Shown one piece after another: positions 8,598-17,269 of a stretch of 64,000 nucleotides of DNA (positions are counted from its first letter, which is position 1; each line of letters begins with the position of its first letter). The stretch covers positions 4,402,001-4,466,000 of the forward strand of contig NZ_CP114013.1 in assembly GCF_028416635.1 (NCBI RefSeq), read 5' to 3'. Under the pieces are notes generated by a model. That model was not told the origin of the DNA. It ran no database searches and saw only the letters and a list, made by a program, of their open reading frames with translations. The position numbers and the translations under genes were made by a program. The stretch comes from Baekduia alba. GTDB taxonomy: Bacteria > Actinomycetota > Thermoleophilia > Solirubrobacterales > Solirubrobacteraceae.

Positions 8598-9335
8598 TCA
8601 GAGGCCAGGGTCCATCAACCTGAAGTGCGGCATCGTTCCGCGATCCTCGACGACGATCAGATCGCTCGGTACTCGCGCGTCGTGGTAGGAGGCGAGCCAA
8701 GCGTACTTCTGCTCGACTCGAAGGTTGCCGCGACTACGTACTAGTTGTGCGCGGATCTGGTCGCGATGGCGTGCCAAGCCTTCAGCTTCGTCTTGGTCGT
8801 CGGGCGTTACGTACGAGATGTAACGGAGGTAGTCGACGAACGGCACACCGTCGTCTCCGGCCGCCAGCCAAGCGTCGCGCTGCTCCCCATCGGCCAGGGC
8901 GGTCATGGCGCTCGGGGCGAGGATCACTCGCGGGTAGTTAGCCGCAGTCGACTCCAGTTTGTAGGCATCGTTGAGCGCCGGACCATTGACGTATTCCGCA
9001 TCGGCGTAAAACAACCCGAATGTGATTGCGCCTCGGCAAAAGAGCCCTTCGTCGGCGAGCACCAACTGGTGCATCGCCGCGTACATCGCAAGTAAGTCGA
9101 CGGCATCGCCTGGCTTCAGCCCTCCTGTCATGGGCATCCCCATCACCAAGTTGTCCGAGAACCATGTCGCAATGGTGAACTCACTGGCGCCGCGGTTACT
9201 GTCCCCGTCCTCTCGGGCACGGGCAAACGCACGGTGGGTGATCTCCAGGTAGGACTGAGCCTCCTGGTCAGTCCGCGGCAGCGCCGTGCCCAAGATGTCT
9301 AAGAACAAGACGGCGGAACGAATCAGGGTCGGCAC
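8598..9335 (-). CDS. Class III nucleotide-cyclase-like protein (Pycsar-type candidate)
   Basis: The probable GTG start at 9335 gives 245 residues. Class III cyclase hallmarks appear in order: AVLFLDILGT (first metal-binding Asp), WFSDNLVMG (second Asp), CRGAITFGLFY, then VNGPALNDAYKLES with the N-x-A-x-x-L-E pattern of the transition-state helix, and YPRVILAP. Stand-alone cyclase domains of this sort in mobile islands include the Pycsar signalling enzymes, which make cyclic UMP or CMP on infection and activate a membrane or TIR effector. A two-TM protein lies at 12857-13390 in the same cluster. Cyclase fold is likely; nucleotide specificity cannot be read from sequence alone. Confidence 0.65.
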   Translation of the reverse strand: MPTLIRSAVLFLDILGTALPRTDQEAQSYLEITHRAFARAREDGDSNRGASEFTIATWFSDNLVMGMPMTGGLKPGDAVDLLAMYAAMHQLVLADEGLFCRGAITFGLFYADAEYVNGPALNDAYKLESTAANYPRVILAPSAMTALADGEQRDAWLAAGDDGVPFVDYLRYISYVTPDDQDEAEGLARHRDQIRAQLVRSRGNLRVEQKYAWLASYHDARVPSDLIVVEDRGTMPHFRLMDPGL

Positions 9336-9571
9336 ACCCCGGGGTCTGTAAAGCCCATATGTGTCGGCCACCCCGACAGTTTGCAACGAACGCGAAGGCG
9401 TGCGCGATCTCGGAAGGCTCGGCACCCTCCTAACCACCCTCGAACCCGAGGTCTCACGCCGCGCTTGAGTTCGATCGTGGCGCGCCGTCCGTCTCTCCCA
9501 TCGGAGATCTGTCGCGCGTGTGCCCACCCAGGAAGAAATCCGACGCTATCTCGCCATAGGCTGCAGCGTCC

Positions 9572-10459
9572 ATGACCTGGGCCGAATTCGAAGAGAAGGA
9601 GTTCGAGGTCGCGGCCGCCGTCGAACTTGCCCACAGTGCGACCGGATACGGACCTGTGTTCTCCTCGGGTCAGGTGCTTGAAAAGCTACTCGGCTACGAC
9701 GCCACCGCAGCACCTCCCGCTGATCACTTGATCTGGCAGATCCTCGCAGTCCCGCGTCCTCGCGGCGTAACACTCATTAGCGGGTACTGGCAAGCGGGCA
9801 TGCGACCGCCGGCGTCGAAGCTCCCGACGGCGCCGATCAGTCTCGTTCTCCAATACAAGCGTCCCGAGTACCTTTACGGAGCCCGGGCCAAGCAGTGGCG
9901 ACTTTGGTACGAGCCGTACCTTCGATTCACAATTGCGGCTCGCCAGCAGTCCGTTCTACTGCGACTCGATCGACAGCTAGGTTCTGAAGCGCTCGTGCGC
10001 TACGCCGCGCCAGCGTTCTGGCGACGCGGAGAGTTCGACGCCGCGCTGCTGTCGCGTTCAGTGCTGACGCAGACGGGGTTCGTCTCGCCCGAACGTCTCT
10101 CGGGTCACCGCGTCTGGACCTACGTCGCGCCAGGTCAGAACGGGCGTGCCAACCCCGGGGGTAAGCCGACCCGTTTCGAACTGCTCGGCGAACTCCTCGG
10201 CTCGCGGGAGCGCGCGAGGCTGCAGTCCACCCGTGGCCACGAGCTGGTCGTCCATGAGGGCCTGGAAGGCCATGTGCGCCGGGTCGCCGGCGCCGCTCGA
10301 GAGCGAGAGCCCCGCCTGCGCCGGGCGCTCGATTCGTGGGCCGCCGATCTGCGCGAGCAGGTCCCCGAACTCGAACCACGGCGACAAGCTCGAGTCGTCG
10401 ACTTGGCGACGATCACCACCGTCGTCGGCGCCTACGGCGCCTCTTGGTACCTCGTCTGA
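9572..10459 (+). CDS. Hypothetical protein with nuclease-like features
   Basis: 295 residues starting MTWAEFEEKEFEVAAAVELA. An N-terminal acidic helix is followed by a beta-rich core with SLVLQYKRPEYLYG. The QYKRP motif resembles the (D/E/Q)xK end of PD-(D/E)XK nucleases and is followed by LWYEPYLRF. There are no membrane segments. The gene starts 236 bp from the divergent cyclase-like gene and precedes the KAP NTPase on the same strand, so it may belong to the same module. Family not recognised; the nuclease idea is weak. Confidence 0.6.
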   Translation: MTWAEFEEKEFEVAAAVELAHSATGYGPVFSSGQVLEKLLGYDATAAPPADHLIWQILAVPRPRGVTLISGYWQAGMRPPASKLPTAPISLVLQYKRPEYLYGARAKQWRLWYEPYLRFTIAARQQSVLLRLDRQLGSEALVRYAAPAFWRRGEFDAALLSRSVLTQTGFVSPERLSGHRVWTYVAPGQNGRANPGGKPTRFELLGELLGSRERARLQSTRGHELVVHEGLEGHVRRVAGAAREREPRLRRALDSWAADLREQVPELEPRRQARVVDLATITTVVGAYGASWYLV

Positions 10460-10668
10460 GGCATTCGGCGCCCGCCGCCAGCTCCGCTGCATGCAGTGCG
10501 CATGCAGCCGACCAGAGACATCCCACGGGGTGCGCCCACATCCGCTACCGACCATCACGAGTCACGCTCATTCGTTCCGCGGCGCGCAAACTCGCAAGGC
10601 CCAGGAGAACGACGACCGTCTGTCACCACAGGCGCGGCGTGACTTCCGCAAGAGCGCCGAGAAGGTTG

Positions 10669-12777
10669 ATGTCCACTCCCTCGCTCATTCTCTCGTCGAT
10701 GAGCAGTAAGGACCAACCCACGAAGACGACGGGCGACGAGCCGATCTCAGAACCCGGCCAGGATGTTCTCGGACGCGCGGATTTCGCGAGCGAGATCCGG
10801 CGAGAGATCGAGCACGCGCCTCGAAAGGACGGGCTCGTCATCGCGGTCACGGGACCATGGGGCAGCGGAAAGACGTCTGTGCTCAACCTTGCCGTGGGCC
10901 CACTCCGCGACCCCGCTGGCTACCGCGTCGTGCCCTTCAACCCGTGGTTGTTCTCCGGCACGCCACAACTCGTCGAGCACTTCTTCTCCGAACTGCAACG
11001 GCAGCTCGACGGATCGGGCGACGCGGCACTCGACCGAATCGCCGCCGCGCTTGAGGATTACGCCGAGGTCATCGATCCCCTTCGTTTCCTTCCCGGCGTG
11101 CAGAAGGCGTCAGCGTGGACGCGATTCGTCGCTCGTGTCTTGAAACGTCCGGAGCAGAGCGCAGAGGAGCAGCGACGGCACCTAGCGGCGCTCCTTGCCG
11201 ATCGTGACGAGCTCCTGGTGGTGGTCATCGATGACATCGATCGGCTTCGTGACGAAGAAATCGCGGATGTGATGCGACTCGTACGTCTCGTTGCTGGCTT
11301 CCCGAACGTCGTCTATCTCCTCGCTTACGACGCTGACCACGTTGCCGACGCTCTGCACGCGTCGGCGGGTCACGAGTACCTGGAGAAGATCGTCCAGGTC
11401 ACGCACGAGATACCGGCGATCGTCGGCGAGCAGCTGTCGGATCTGGCGTTGGAGCGAATCAACGGCTTGGTCGGACCTGTGCCGGAGGAACGGTTCGACC
11501 GTGAGCACTGGTCGAAGCTCTACCTGTCCTTCCGCAAGTACCTTGAACTCCCACGCGACGTCGTTCGCTTCGTAAATCACGCCCGGGCGCCCGTTGCGCA
11601 ACTGATAGACGAAGTCGACGTCGCTGACATTTTGGCGCTGGAGGCGCTCCGGCTATTCGAGCGAGAGTTCTGGAACGAGCTGCCAGCTCTGCGAGCCACG
11701 CTCACGAATACACGCGAGAAGGACGCGTGGCTCTTCATGGACGGGCCCAAGCCCGACGAAGACCGGTTGCAATCTGCGCTGAAACGAGCGAACGACCCCG
11801 ACACGCTCCGCGACATCGTGGTCGAACTCTTCCCGGCCGCAGCTCGCTACATCAGAAACACGTACTACGGAAGCGACTTCTTGGCCTCATGGGAGCGAGC
11901 TCGACGCGTGGCTCATCCGGCGGTCCTAGGTACCTATCTGGCTCGCCAGATCCAACCTACGAGCGTGGCTACGGCCACCGTCCAGCGGGCGCTCGAGGCG
12001 CTTGACGACAGGGAGTACCTCGAGCGACTTATCGTGGAACTGTCGGACCAGCAGCTCCCAGATCTCCTCTCGCGCTTGGAGGCGTTCGAAGGCGATTACC
12101 CGGACGACGTGGCGCCAGCGATCCCCGTCCTTTACGAGATGACTCCGCGCATCCCGGAAGATCACAGCTTCTTTGGCGTCCGCCCGGCGATGCGCGTCAC
12201 GCGGGTGATTCTTCGTCTCTTGCGCAACCGCGATTCGGAGACGATCACGTCAACCGTTGAGCGGGTGCTGCCGTCCCTCAATCTGTCGGACCGTCTGAGC
12301 CTCATCCATCTCGTCGGTCACCAGCAAGGCGTTGGCCACGAACTCGTCGACGCAACGAACGCTTCCGTCTGGGAGAACCGCCTCACCGCGGAGATTCTCG
12401 CCGCAACACCGCAGGCACTTGGCGCCGAGCCCGCGCTCGGTCTCTTAGTGCACCACCTAGAGCAGCAGGACCCCGACGCAGCCGTTGCCAAGGTGCGCGA
12501 GGCGACGGAAGCAGACAGTGCCTTCCTGCTCGCGCTCATCCGCGACGTCCGGCGGGAGGTCCGGAACAGTGCTGGCCGGCACGTTTCGCTGCTTTGGGAT
12601 CGGCTCGTTGATCTAGTCGGCGAGGATGCGCTCATTCGTCTCATCACGGCACTGCCAGAGCTCGATGAGACGGCCGATGCGGATACTGCCGAGTTGGTGT
12701 CTCAGGCTCGGATATTCGCGGCAGACCCCGAGGCCGCGAAACGCGTGATGGCTGAGCACAGAGCGCGCTACTCCTGA
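10669..12777 (+). CDS. KAP family P-loop NTPase
   Basis: KAP NTPases are STAND-like ATPases, often membrane-associated and common in phage-defence loci. The ATG at 10669 follows GAGAAGG at good spacing and gives 702 residues. Walker A is TGPWGSGKTS (about residue 60) and Walker B ELLVVVIDDIDRLRDEEI (about residue 185), followed by the KAP-typical FPNVVYLLAYD and SFRKYLELPRDVVRFVN. The C-terminal half is a long helical region. No transmembrane insert is evident, unlike many KAP proteins. It lies 79 bp before the two-TM gene. Confidence 0.85.
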   Translation: MSTPSLILSSMSSKDQPTKTTGDEPISEPGQDVLGRADFASEIRREIEHAPRKDGLVIAVTGPWGSGKTSVLNLAVGPLRDPAGYRVVPFNPWLFSGTPQLVEHFFSELQRQLDGSGDAALDRIAAALEDYAEVIDPLRFLPGVQKASAWTRFVARVLKRPEQSAEEQRRHLAALLADRDELLVVVIDDIDRLRDEEIADVMRLVRLVAGFPNVVYLLAYDADHVADALHASAGHEYLEKIVQVTHEIPAIVGEQLSDLALERINGLVGPVPEERFDREHWSKLYLSFRKYLELPRDVVRFVNHARAPVAQLIDEVDVADILALEALRLFEREFWNELPALRATLTNTREKDAWLFMDGPKPDEDRLQSALKRANDPDTLRDIVVELFPAAARYIRNTYYGSDFLASWERARRVAHPAVLGTYLARQIQPTSVATATVQRALEALDDREYLERLIVELSDQQLPDLLSRLEAFEGDYPDDVAPAIPVLYEMTPRIPEDHSFFGVRPAMRVTRVILRLLRNRDSETITSTVERVLPSLNLSDRLSLIHLVGHQQGVGHELVDATNASVWENRLTAEILAATPQALGAEPALGLLVHHLEQQDPDAAVAKVREATEADSAFLLALIRDVRREVRNSAGRHVSLLWDRLVDLVGEDALIRLITALPELDETADADTAELVSQARIFAADPEAAKRVMAEHRARYS

Positions 12778-12856
12778 CCCAGGGCAGGTCTTTACGAGTT
12801 CGGAGACGGCGGCGCGAGACTTGCCAGCTCTCGCAGCGTCCGACTCTCGTCCGACA

Positions 12857-13390
12857 ATGGAGCGCATCTCCGCCACCGCTGACAAAGACCGCCCGGACAT
12901 CGCGATCCTGGCCCGCCTCGCCTACGACCACGCGGTGCGTGGTCTCGACTCGCAAATCGCGGTGCTCGGCGAGGCCCGGACGCGCGCCAATCAACTTGTC
13001 GTCGCGAGCGTGGCAGTCGCGACCTTGTTCGGCGGGTTCCTTTTTCGTGAGCCCGCGCCACCCCGCGGTGTCGGGATCGCAGCAATCGTCCCGCTAGCTC
13101 TGCTGGCTGGGGGAATGGTGCTCGCGATAAGGGCATGGAGACCAACGGGCAAACAGGGAGCCCGAGCCGGAGAACTTCAGCTGGTAGCCAGCGCGCGACT
13201 CGTCCTAGACCACGACCTCAGCGACGGCGCGGACCCCGAGAGCGTTGTAGCTGTCGGCCTGGAGGACATGTGGGACAAGAACCAGCTCGTCATCGAGCGC
13301 CTGATGGCACTCCTGAGACGCGCATCGACGTGTCTGGCGGGACAGGTAGCGTCGTGGACCGTTCTTCTGATCCTCAAGCAGGTGTTCTGA
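12857..13390 (+). CDS. Two-TM membrane protein, possible effector of the cyclase/KAP module
   Basis: 177 residues from ATG 12857. An amphipathic helix (LARLAYDHAVRGLDSQIAVL) precedes two hydrophobic segments, QLVVASVAVATLFGGFLF and AAIVPLALLAGGMVLAIRA, then a cytoplasmic acidic domain and a C-terminal hydrophobic helix near VASWTVLLIL. This layout resembles small two-TM effectors that depolarise or permeabilise the membrane in nucleotide-signalling defence (PycTM- or SLATT-like), but no ligand-binding domain can be named. Its stop is immediately followed by the GTG of the next small gene. Confidence 0.6.
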   Translation: MERISATADKDRPDIAILARLAYDHAVRGLDSQIAVLGEARTRANQLVVASVAVATLFGGFLFREPAPPRGVGIAAIVPLALLAGGMVLAIRAWRPTGKQGARAGELQLVASARLVLDHDLSDGADPESVVAVGLEDMWDKNQLVIERLMALLRRASTCLAGQVASWTVLLILKQVF

Positions 13391-13528
13391 GTGACCGACA
13401 AGACCAATCCTGGTAGCGGTTCAGCTTCGGACGGTTCGCCCCGTCCAGGCCTCGGCAAGCCAGAGAACCGAGGCGGCCAGGGCGGCGCCAGCGGAACGAC
13501 CCTGCCGCCGCAAACCAAAAAGCCATAG
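13391..13528 (+). CDS. Small Gly/Pro-rich peptide coupled to the membrane protein gene
   Basis: A GTG start directly abuts the preceding TGA, and 45 residues follow (VTDKTNPGSGSASDGSPRP..). It is hydrophilic, rich in Gly, Ser and Pro and probably disordered. Stop-to-start coupling argues for a real gene, but there is no homology to call on. Confidence 0.4.
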   Translation: MTDKTNPGSGSASDGSPRPGLGKPENRGGQGGASGTTLPPQTKKP

Positions 13529-13550
13529 CGAACACCGCGACCGACGCCGA

Positions 13551-14069
13551 TCAGAGCAGGCTCAGTTCGCCCCAGCGCTGAACCAGTTCCGCAGACGCAT
13601 CGTCACGCTCCTCGCTCAGCGCTACTCGGTCGAGCAGCGCGAGGCTGCGCGTGTTGCGGCGGTCGACTCGCACGAACGTGCGCGGATGGCGGCCGAGCCG
13701 ACGCATCTGCTGAAAGATCACCAACAACATAAAGTGACCGAGGCTGAGCTGCTCGCCCTCCGGCAGGTCGACGAGAACCCCGCGCGCGTCGCGCGCGACG
13801 GCAATGACCTCGGTGTAGCCGACGTCAGGAACCATCGACGGCTCGATGTGGTGGGCGCCGACGACGAGCAGGTCGCCGGCCGGGCCAATGCCGAGCAGCA
13901 TGCGCCCGTCGAAGTAGGGCGGCGTCTGGAGGTATCGAAGCGGCAACGGGCCGCGGATCTGCTGCTCGACGACGTCCTCCCACGGCTCACCAGTGCTGCA
14001 CGTGAAGCTACCGAGCACCTCTAGGTCGCCCGGCCGCAGACCGCGGATCTGGAGGTCGCCGGCCTTCAC
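13551..14069 (-). CDS. GNAT-like acetyltransferase
   Basis: 172 residues from a GTG that overlaps the upstream stop as GTGA. The central part, VIAVARDARGVLVDLPEGEQLSLGHFM, resembles the GNAT beta4-alpha3 acetyl-CoA region, and the C-terminus TFVRVDRRNTRSLALLDRVAL matches the GNAT N..A..LY..GF-type helix. Tight coupling to a larger HTH protein suggests a functional pair, perhaps a modifying enzyme or toxin and its partner. The substrate is unknown. Confidence 0.6.
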   Translation of the reverse strand: MKAGDLQIRGLRPGDLEVLGSFTCSTGEPWEDVVEQQIRGPLPLRYLQTPPYFDGRMLLGIGPAGDLLVVGAHHIEPSMVPDVGYTEVIAVARDARGVLVDLPEGEQLSLGHFMLLVIFQQMRRLGRHPRTFVRVDRRNTRSLALLDRVALSEERDDASAELVQRWGELSLL

Positions 14070-14863
14070 TCCACGTCAGGGACGCCGGCGGGGATGCGCA
14101 CGGTCGGCGTGCCGGTGACCGTCAGGACCTCGGGATCGACCCCGCTGAGGACCTTCCCCCACGGCGTGCCGTACATGTCGACGAGCGGCTCGCCGAACTC
14201 GTTGACGTCGGGCATCTCGATCGCGGGCTCAACCGAGAGCATCGTGCGCCCGCCCGCGAGGATCTCCCAGCAGGCGACGACCGGGCTCCCTACCGCCCCG
14301 ACTCCCAGGACGCGCACGGTCACCGCCGGCACCGAAACGGGAGCGGGCAAGCCCTGCAACTCGAGCATTGCCGCGACGTCGTTCAACGCCACGATCCGCC
14401 CGCTGAACTGCGCGGGCGCGGTCTCGGCATCCAGGCCGCGTCGGGCGCGGGCGAGCTTGCGCTGCAGCCCGGTCACCTCGGCGGCCAACTGCGGCGCAGC
14501 AAGCAGCCGGGCCAGCTCGGCGGCGCTGCTAATGCCGCCCGCGCCGGCGATCGTGCTCAGCGCCGCAGCGATCCGCTTGGCCTCCGGCGATGCGTCGAGC
14601 CGGGCCGCCGCCTTGGCGAGACGTTCGGCCATCGCGTAGTCCTTGCGCCGCGCCGCGCGGGCGGCGTCACGGTTCAACGCGCTGTAGAGATGGACGCGGC
14701 CGCCCAGCCGACCGGCCGTCCCTCGCGTCGTGAAGCCTAGCCCTGGCGACAGGGCGTGCTTGTCCTTCAGCGCGCGGATGCCGTTGTCGATCGTCGCGGT
14801 CTCGTCGAGACGGAAGTCGCGAACGATCTCTTGACGCGTGACGAGTGGGAGCGCAGCGGGCAT
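14066..14863 (-). CDS. Hypothetical protein with N-terminal helix-turn-helix
   Basis: 265 residues from ATG 14863; an alternative ATG at 14923 overlaps the integrase stop. The N-terminus VTRQEIVRDFRLDETATIDNG reads like a winged helix. The middle is an Ala/Leu/Arg-rich helical segment (LAKAAARLDASPEAKRIAAAL) and the C-terminus is beta-rich. Reverse-complement sequence just upstream has a TATACT-like -10. The downstream GNAT-like gene overlaps by 4 bp. Possible antitoxin-like or regulatory partner; not recognised. Confidence 0.6.
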   Translation of the reverse strand: MPAALPLVTRQEIVRDFRLDETATIDNGIRALKDKHALSPGLGFTTRGTAGRLGGRVHLYSALNRDAARAARRKDYAMAERLAKAAARLDASPEAKRIAAALSTIAGAGGISSAAELARLLAAPQLAAEVTGLQRKLARARRGLDAETAPAQFSGRIVALNDVAAMLELQGLPAPVSVPAVTVRVLGVGAVGSPVVACWEILAGGRTMLSVEPAIEMPDVNEFGEPLVDMYGTPWGKVLSGVDPEVLTVTGTPTVRIPAGVPDVE

Positions 14864-14880
14864 GCCGTAAGTATAGGCTC

Positions 14881-14905
14881 CCGACACCGCAAATTGCCGT
14901 GTCGG
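14881..14905. promoter_or_regulatory. 25-bp near-perfect palindrome between int and the HTH gene
   Basis: CCGACAC-cGCAAaTTGCc-GTGTCGG is symmetric except for the centre and one pair. It sits 10 bp past the integrase stop and 17 bp before ATG 14863. It could be an operator for the HTH protein or an intrinsic hairpin ending the xis-int transcript; there is no T-tract, which favours the operator reading. Confidence 0.5.
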
Positions 14906-14915
14906 TCGGACAAAT

Positions 14916-16154
14916 CTAGTCATCGTTCGCCCGCCGTCGCGTGAACGCCGTGTTGACCATCTCGACCTCGCGCTCCGACGGCTGGTAGTGCGAGTAGATC
15001 TGGGTGGTCTTGGCGTCGGCGTGGCCGAGCATCTCCTGGATGAACCGCAGCGGCGTGCCGGCCGCAGCCATCTGGGTGCCGAAGGTGTGGCGCAGATCGT
15101 GAAAGCGGATGACGCGGACCTCCGCGTCACGACAGGCCTGCTTGAACTTGCGCGTCACCTTTGCGCCATCCAGCTCCTTGCCCGATTCGGGATGGCAGAA
15201 AACGAGATCGTCCGGTGCGCCGTAGGCGCTGCGCGCCTTCCAAACCTTCAGCGCCTCGACCGCCTCGTCGGCGATCGGGACCGACCGGCGCGTCGACTCG
15301 TCCGACTTGCCCTCCCCCGAGTGCTCGCCGCGCACGTACGCATTGCGAACGCGGATGCGCTGAGCGACCCAATCAACATGCCGCCACCGCAAACCCAACA
15401 ACTCGGACTGCCGCAGCCCGGTGATCGCCGCGATCAGCACGATCACACGCAGGACCGGACCCCAGACGTCGGGCGGGACCGGCGGCGCCGGACCCCGGCG
15501 GCCACGTCGCGTCGGCGCCGGCGCGGGATGCACAACCTCATTCGGGATCGCCTCGAGAACCCGATCGAGCTCGTCCAAGGTCAGGTACTTGAGGTCAGGG
15601 TCAGCGTCGTTCTGACGGCGTCGCTTCGGACGCGTCGCGTGCCGGACCGGGTTCTCGGTCGCCCACTTCTTGTGGATCGCGTGCTCGAAGATCGAGTGCA
15701 GGAACGTCATCACGTTGCGCACCGACTTGGGTGCCAAGCCCTTGGCGAGCATGTCCTCGGCGAGCTTCTCGACCTGCGCCGTCGTGACGCGGTCCACGGG
15801 CTTCTTGCCGAGCGCCGGCGAGATGTGGACGCGCTGCATCGACTCGCAGTTCTCCTTGTAGGACTTGCGCGCACCCTCGATGACCTGCTTCTGACGCAGT
15901 GAGTCGGCCGCATCGTCGATCGTGTGCCGGCCCGAGACGGCGGGCCGCGGCTTACGATCCTCGTCCTCCTGCATCTTGCGGAACTTCTTCTCGGCGTCCG
16001 CACGTGTCAGGCCATCGGACTCCCCGCGGTGTCGCACCGGCCCCACCTTGCGGTGCAAGTGACGCCCGGCCGCCGTACGCCAGCGACCGTAGTAGGCGTC
16101 GCGCTCGCGATCGATGTACAGATGGCCGGTGCCGTAGTCCCGTTTCTTGCCCAT
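14916..16154 (-). CDS. int: Tyrosine recombinase (ICE integrase)
   Basis: 412 residues. An N-terminal arm-binding domain (YYGRWRTAAGRHLHRKVG) and SAM-like core-binding domain precede the catalytic domain. Catalytic residues are visible: Arg248 in AITGLRQSELLGLRW, His352/Arg355 in FHDLRHTFG, His378 in LGHADAKTT and the nucleophile Tyr387 in QIYSHY. This is the only intact integrase in the element and is the best candidate for integration at tRNA-Pro-like sites. It follows the excisionase gene by 7 bp. No disruption is seen. Confidence 0.95.
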   Translation of the reverse strand: MGKKRDYGTGHLYIDRERDAYYGRWRTAAGRHLHRKVGPVRHRGESDGLTRADAEKKFRKMQEDEDRKPRPAVSGRHTIDDAADSLRQKQVIEGARKSYKENCESMQRVHISPALGKKPVDRVTTAQVEKLAEDMLAKGLAPKSVRNVMTFLHSIFEHAIHKKWATENPVRHATRPKRRRQNDADPDLKYLTLDELDRVLEAIPNEVVHPAPAPTRRGRRGPAPPVPPDVWGPVLRVIVLIAAITGLRQSELLGLRWRHVDWVAQRIRVRNAYVRGEHSGEGKSDESTRRSVPIADEAVEALKVWKARSAYGAPDDLVFCHPESGKELDGAKVTRKFKQACRDAEVRVIRFHDLRHTFGTQMAAAGTPLRFIQEMLGHADAKTTQIYSHYQPSEREVEMVNTAFTRRRANDD

Positions 16155-16161
16155 CTCCTAC

Positions 16162-16407
16162 CTAGGGCCGAGCGCGGCCAATCTCGCCCCCCGAGTGTCC
16201 GCCGGTTCGAGGCCCGCGCTGAACCTCATCGAGCCACCGCTCGATCGCCGAACGACGAAACCGCACGTAGCGGCCGAGGCGCACATGAGGCAGCGCGTCA
16301 CGTCGGCTCTCCGCGTACACCCAAGCGGTCGTGACGCGCATGAGCGACGCCACCTCCTCCGCCGTCAAGAGCGGATCGTCCTCACCGAGTTGCTCGACGA
16401 CAGCCAT
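16162..16407 (-). CDS. xis: Excisionase-like helix-turn-helix protein
   Basis: 81 residues from ATG 16407. LLTAEEVASLMRVTTAWVYAES is a MerR/excisionase-type HTH and HVRLGRYVRFRRSAIERWLDE the wing and following helix. Such proteins bend DNA to direct integrase toward excision. It is immediately upstream of int, and its start codon lies only 8 bp after the element-wide 26-bp promoter motif at 16416-16441, so excision should be co-regulated with transfer. Confidence 0.88.
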   Translation of the reverse strand: MAVVEQLGEDDPLLTAEEVASLMRVTTAWVYAESRRDALPHVRLGRYVRFRRSAIERWLDEVQRGPRTGGHSGGEIGRARP

Positions 16408-16415
16408 ACCTCTTA

Positions 16416-16441
16416 GTCGACGAGCCACTCAAACACCCCTC
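16416..16441 (-). promoter_or_regulatory. Element-wide two-block motif upstream of xis-int (site C)
   Basis: Read on the minus strand: GAGGGG, 11 nt, CTCGTCGAC, then TAAG. Blocks and spacing are identical to the sites at 39032 and 45211. The xis ATG follows 8 bp after GTCGAC, so the transcript would be leaderless or nearly so. Confidence 0.75.
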
Positions 16442-16651
16442 GCCCGCGCAACGTGGCCGTGGCAGTCCGGCACCGTCACTTCAGCGCGGCGCAGCGCTAA
16501 TGGCCTCCTCCCTGTGCCGGCCGTCTGGGGCGACGCTACAGCCGCCCGAGCAGCCGTCCGCGCACGATCCGCTGCGCAGCGCGACCGCCCAACGCCATCG
16601 CACGGCTCGTCCGTGAGCCGCGCGGTCCGGAAGGCACCGGCCGTCGCGTAC

Positions 16652-17269
16652 CTACGAGCTGGCCTTGACGGCCGCGGCCCGGAGTCGTGCCTGCCAGGAC
16701 TTGGGCAGCTGCTCGCGCAGTCTCGGCAAGGTCGTAGTGCCGCGAACCAACGACTGACGGACCGCGAGATCGACCTGCTCGGTCCAGCCATCACCGCGCA
16801 CGACATCGGTGATCGTGCGTTCCACGCCGGTGACGGGAACTCCCAAGACGAGACGTCTGTCCCGCCGGCTGATCGGCCGATCGGTGAAGTGCGCGCGAAC
16901 TCCCTCCGGGATCTTCGTGCCGCGCTTTGACCGTGGCATCGTCACGTGGACCTCGTCGGGGATCACGTCGGCGAGATCGAGCAACTCCAGCGCGCTCACA
17001 TGCGAGACCACAGCGTCAGCGCGCGACAGACCCAGCCAGACCGGAACGACGTGCTCATTCGGCGAGCCCGGGAAGCGACGCAAGCGATAGACGGCCCGGC
17101 CGGCGCGCTGCAGCGTCCCGCCCTCACGGGCGTGATAGGTCAACGTCGATCGCGCAACACCCGCCTCGATCGCCTGCTGTGCCGTGAGATAGCCGCTCTG
17201 CGGCTCCGCGACGGAGTACAAGCGATCTATCACGCTCACGTCATCGTTCTCGCCAACAAAGCTGGCCAT
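16652..17269 (-). CDS. AbiEi-family antitoxin-like protein, orphan
   Basis: 205 residues from ATG 17269. YLTAQQAIEAGVARSTLTYHAREGG is the winged-helix N-terminus of AbiEi antitoxins; the family core continues with RAGRAVYRLRRFP, VSHVSALELLDLADVIPDEVHVT and VPVTGVERTITDV. AbiEi normally represses and neutralises an adjacent AbiEii nucleotidyltransferase toxin, but no such gene lies on either side, where 220-300 bp are gene-free. It may act only as a regulator, or have lost its toxin. Confidence 0.8.
   Translation of the reverse strand: MASFVGENDDVSVIDRLYSVAEPQSGYLTAQQAIEAGVARSTLTYHAREGGTLQRAGRAVYRLRRFPGSPNEHVVPVWLGLSRADAVVSHVSALELLDLADVIPDEVHVTMPRSKRGTKIPEGVRAHFTDRPISRRDRRLVLGVPVTGVERTITDVVRGDGWTEQVDLAVRQSLVRGTTTLPRLREQLPKSWQARLRAAAVKASS

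Noticed and set aside
2849-14863. Two tandem elements, with a boundary near the integrase
   Set aside because: I found no internal copy of the tRNA-Pro core or of the 12-bp repeats near 14-17 kb; the split ferritin gene is explained by one element.
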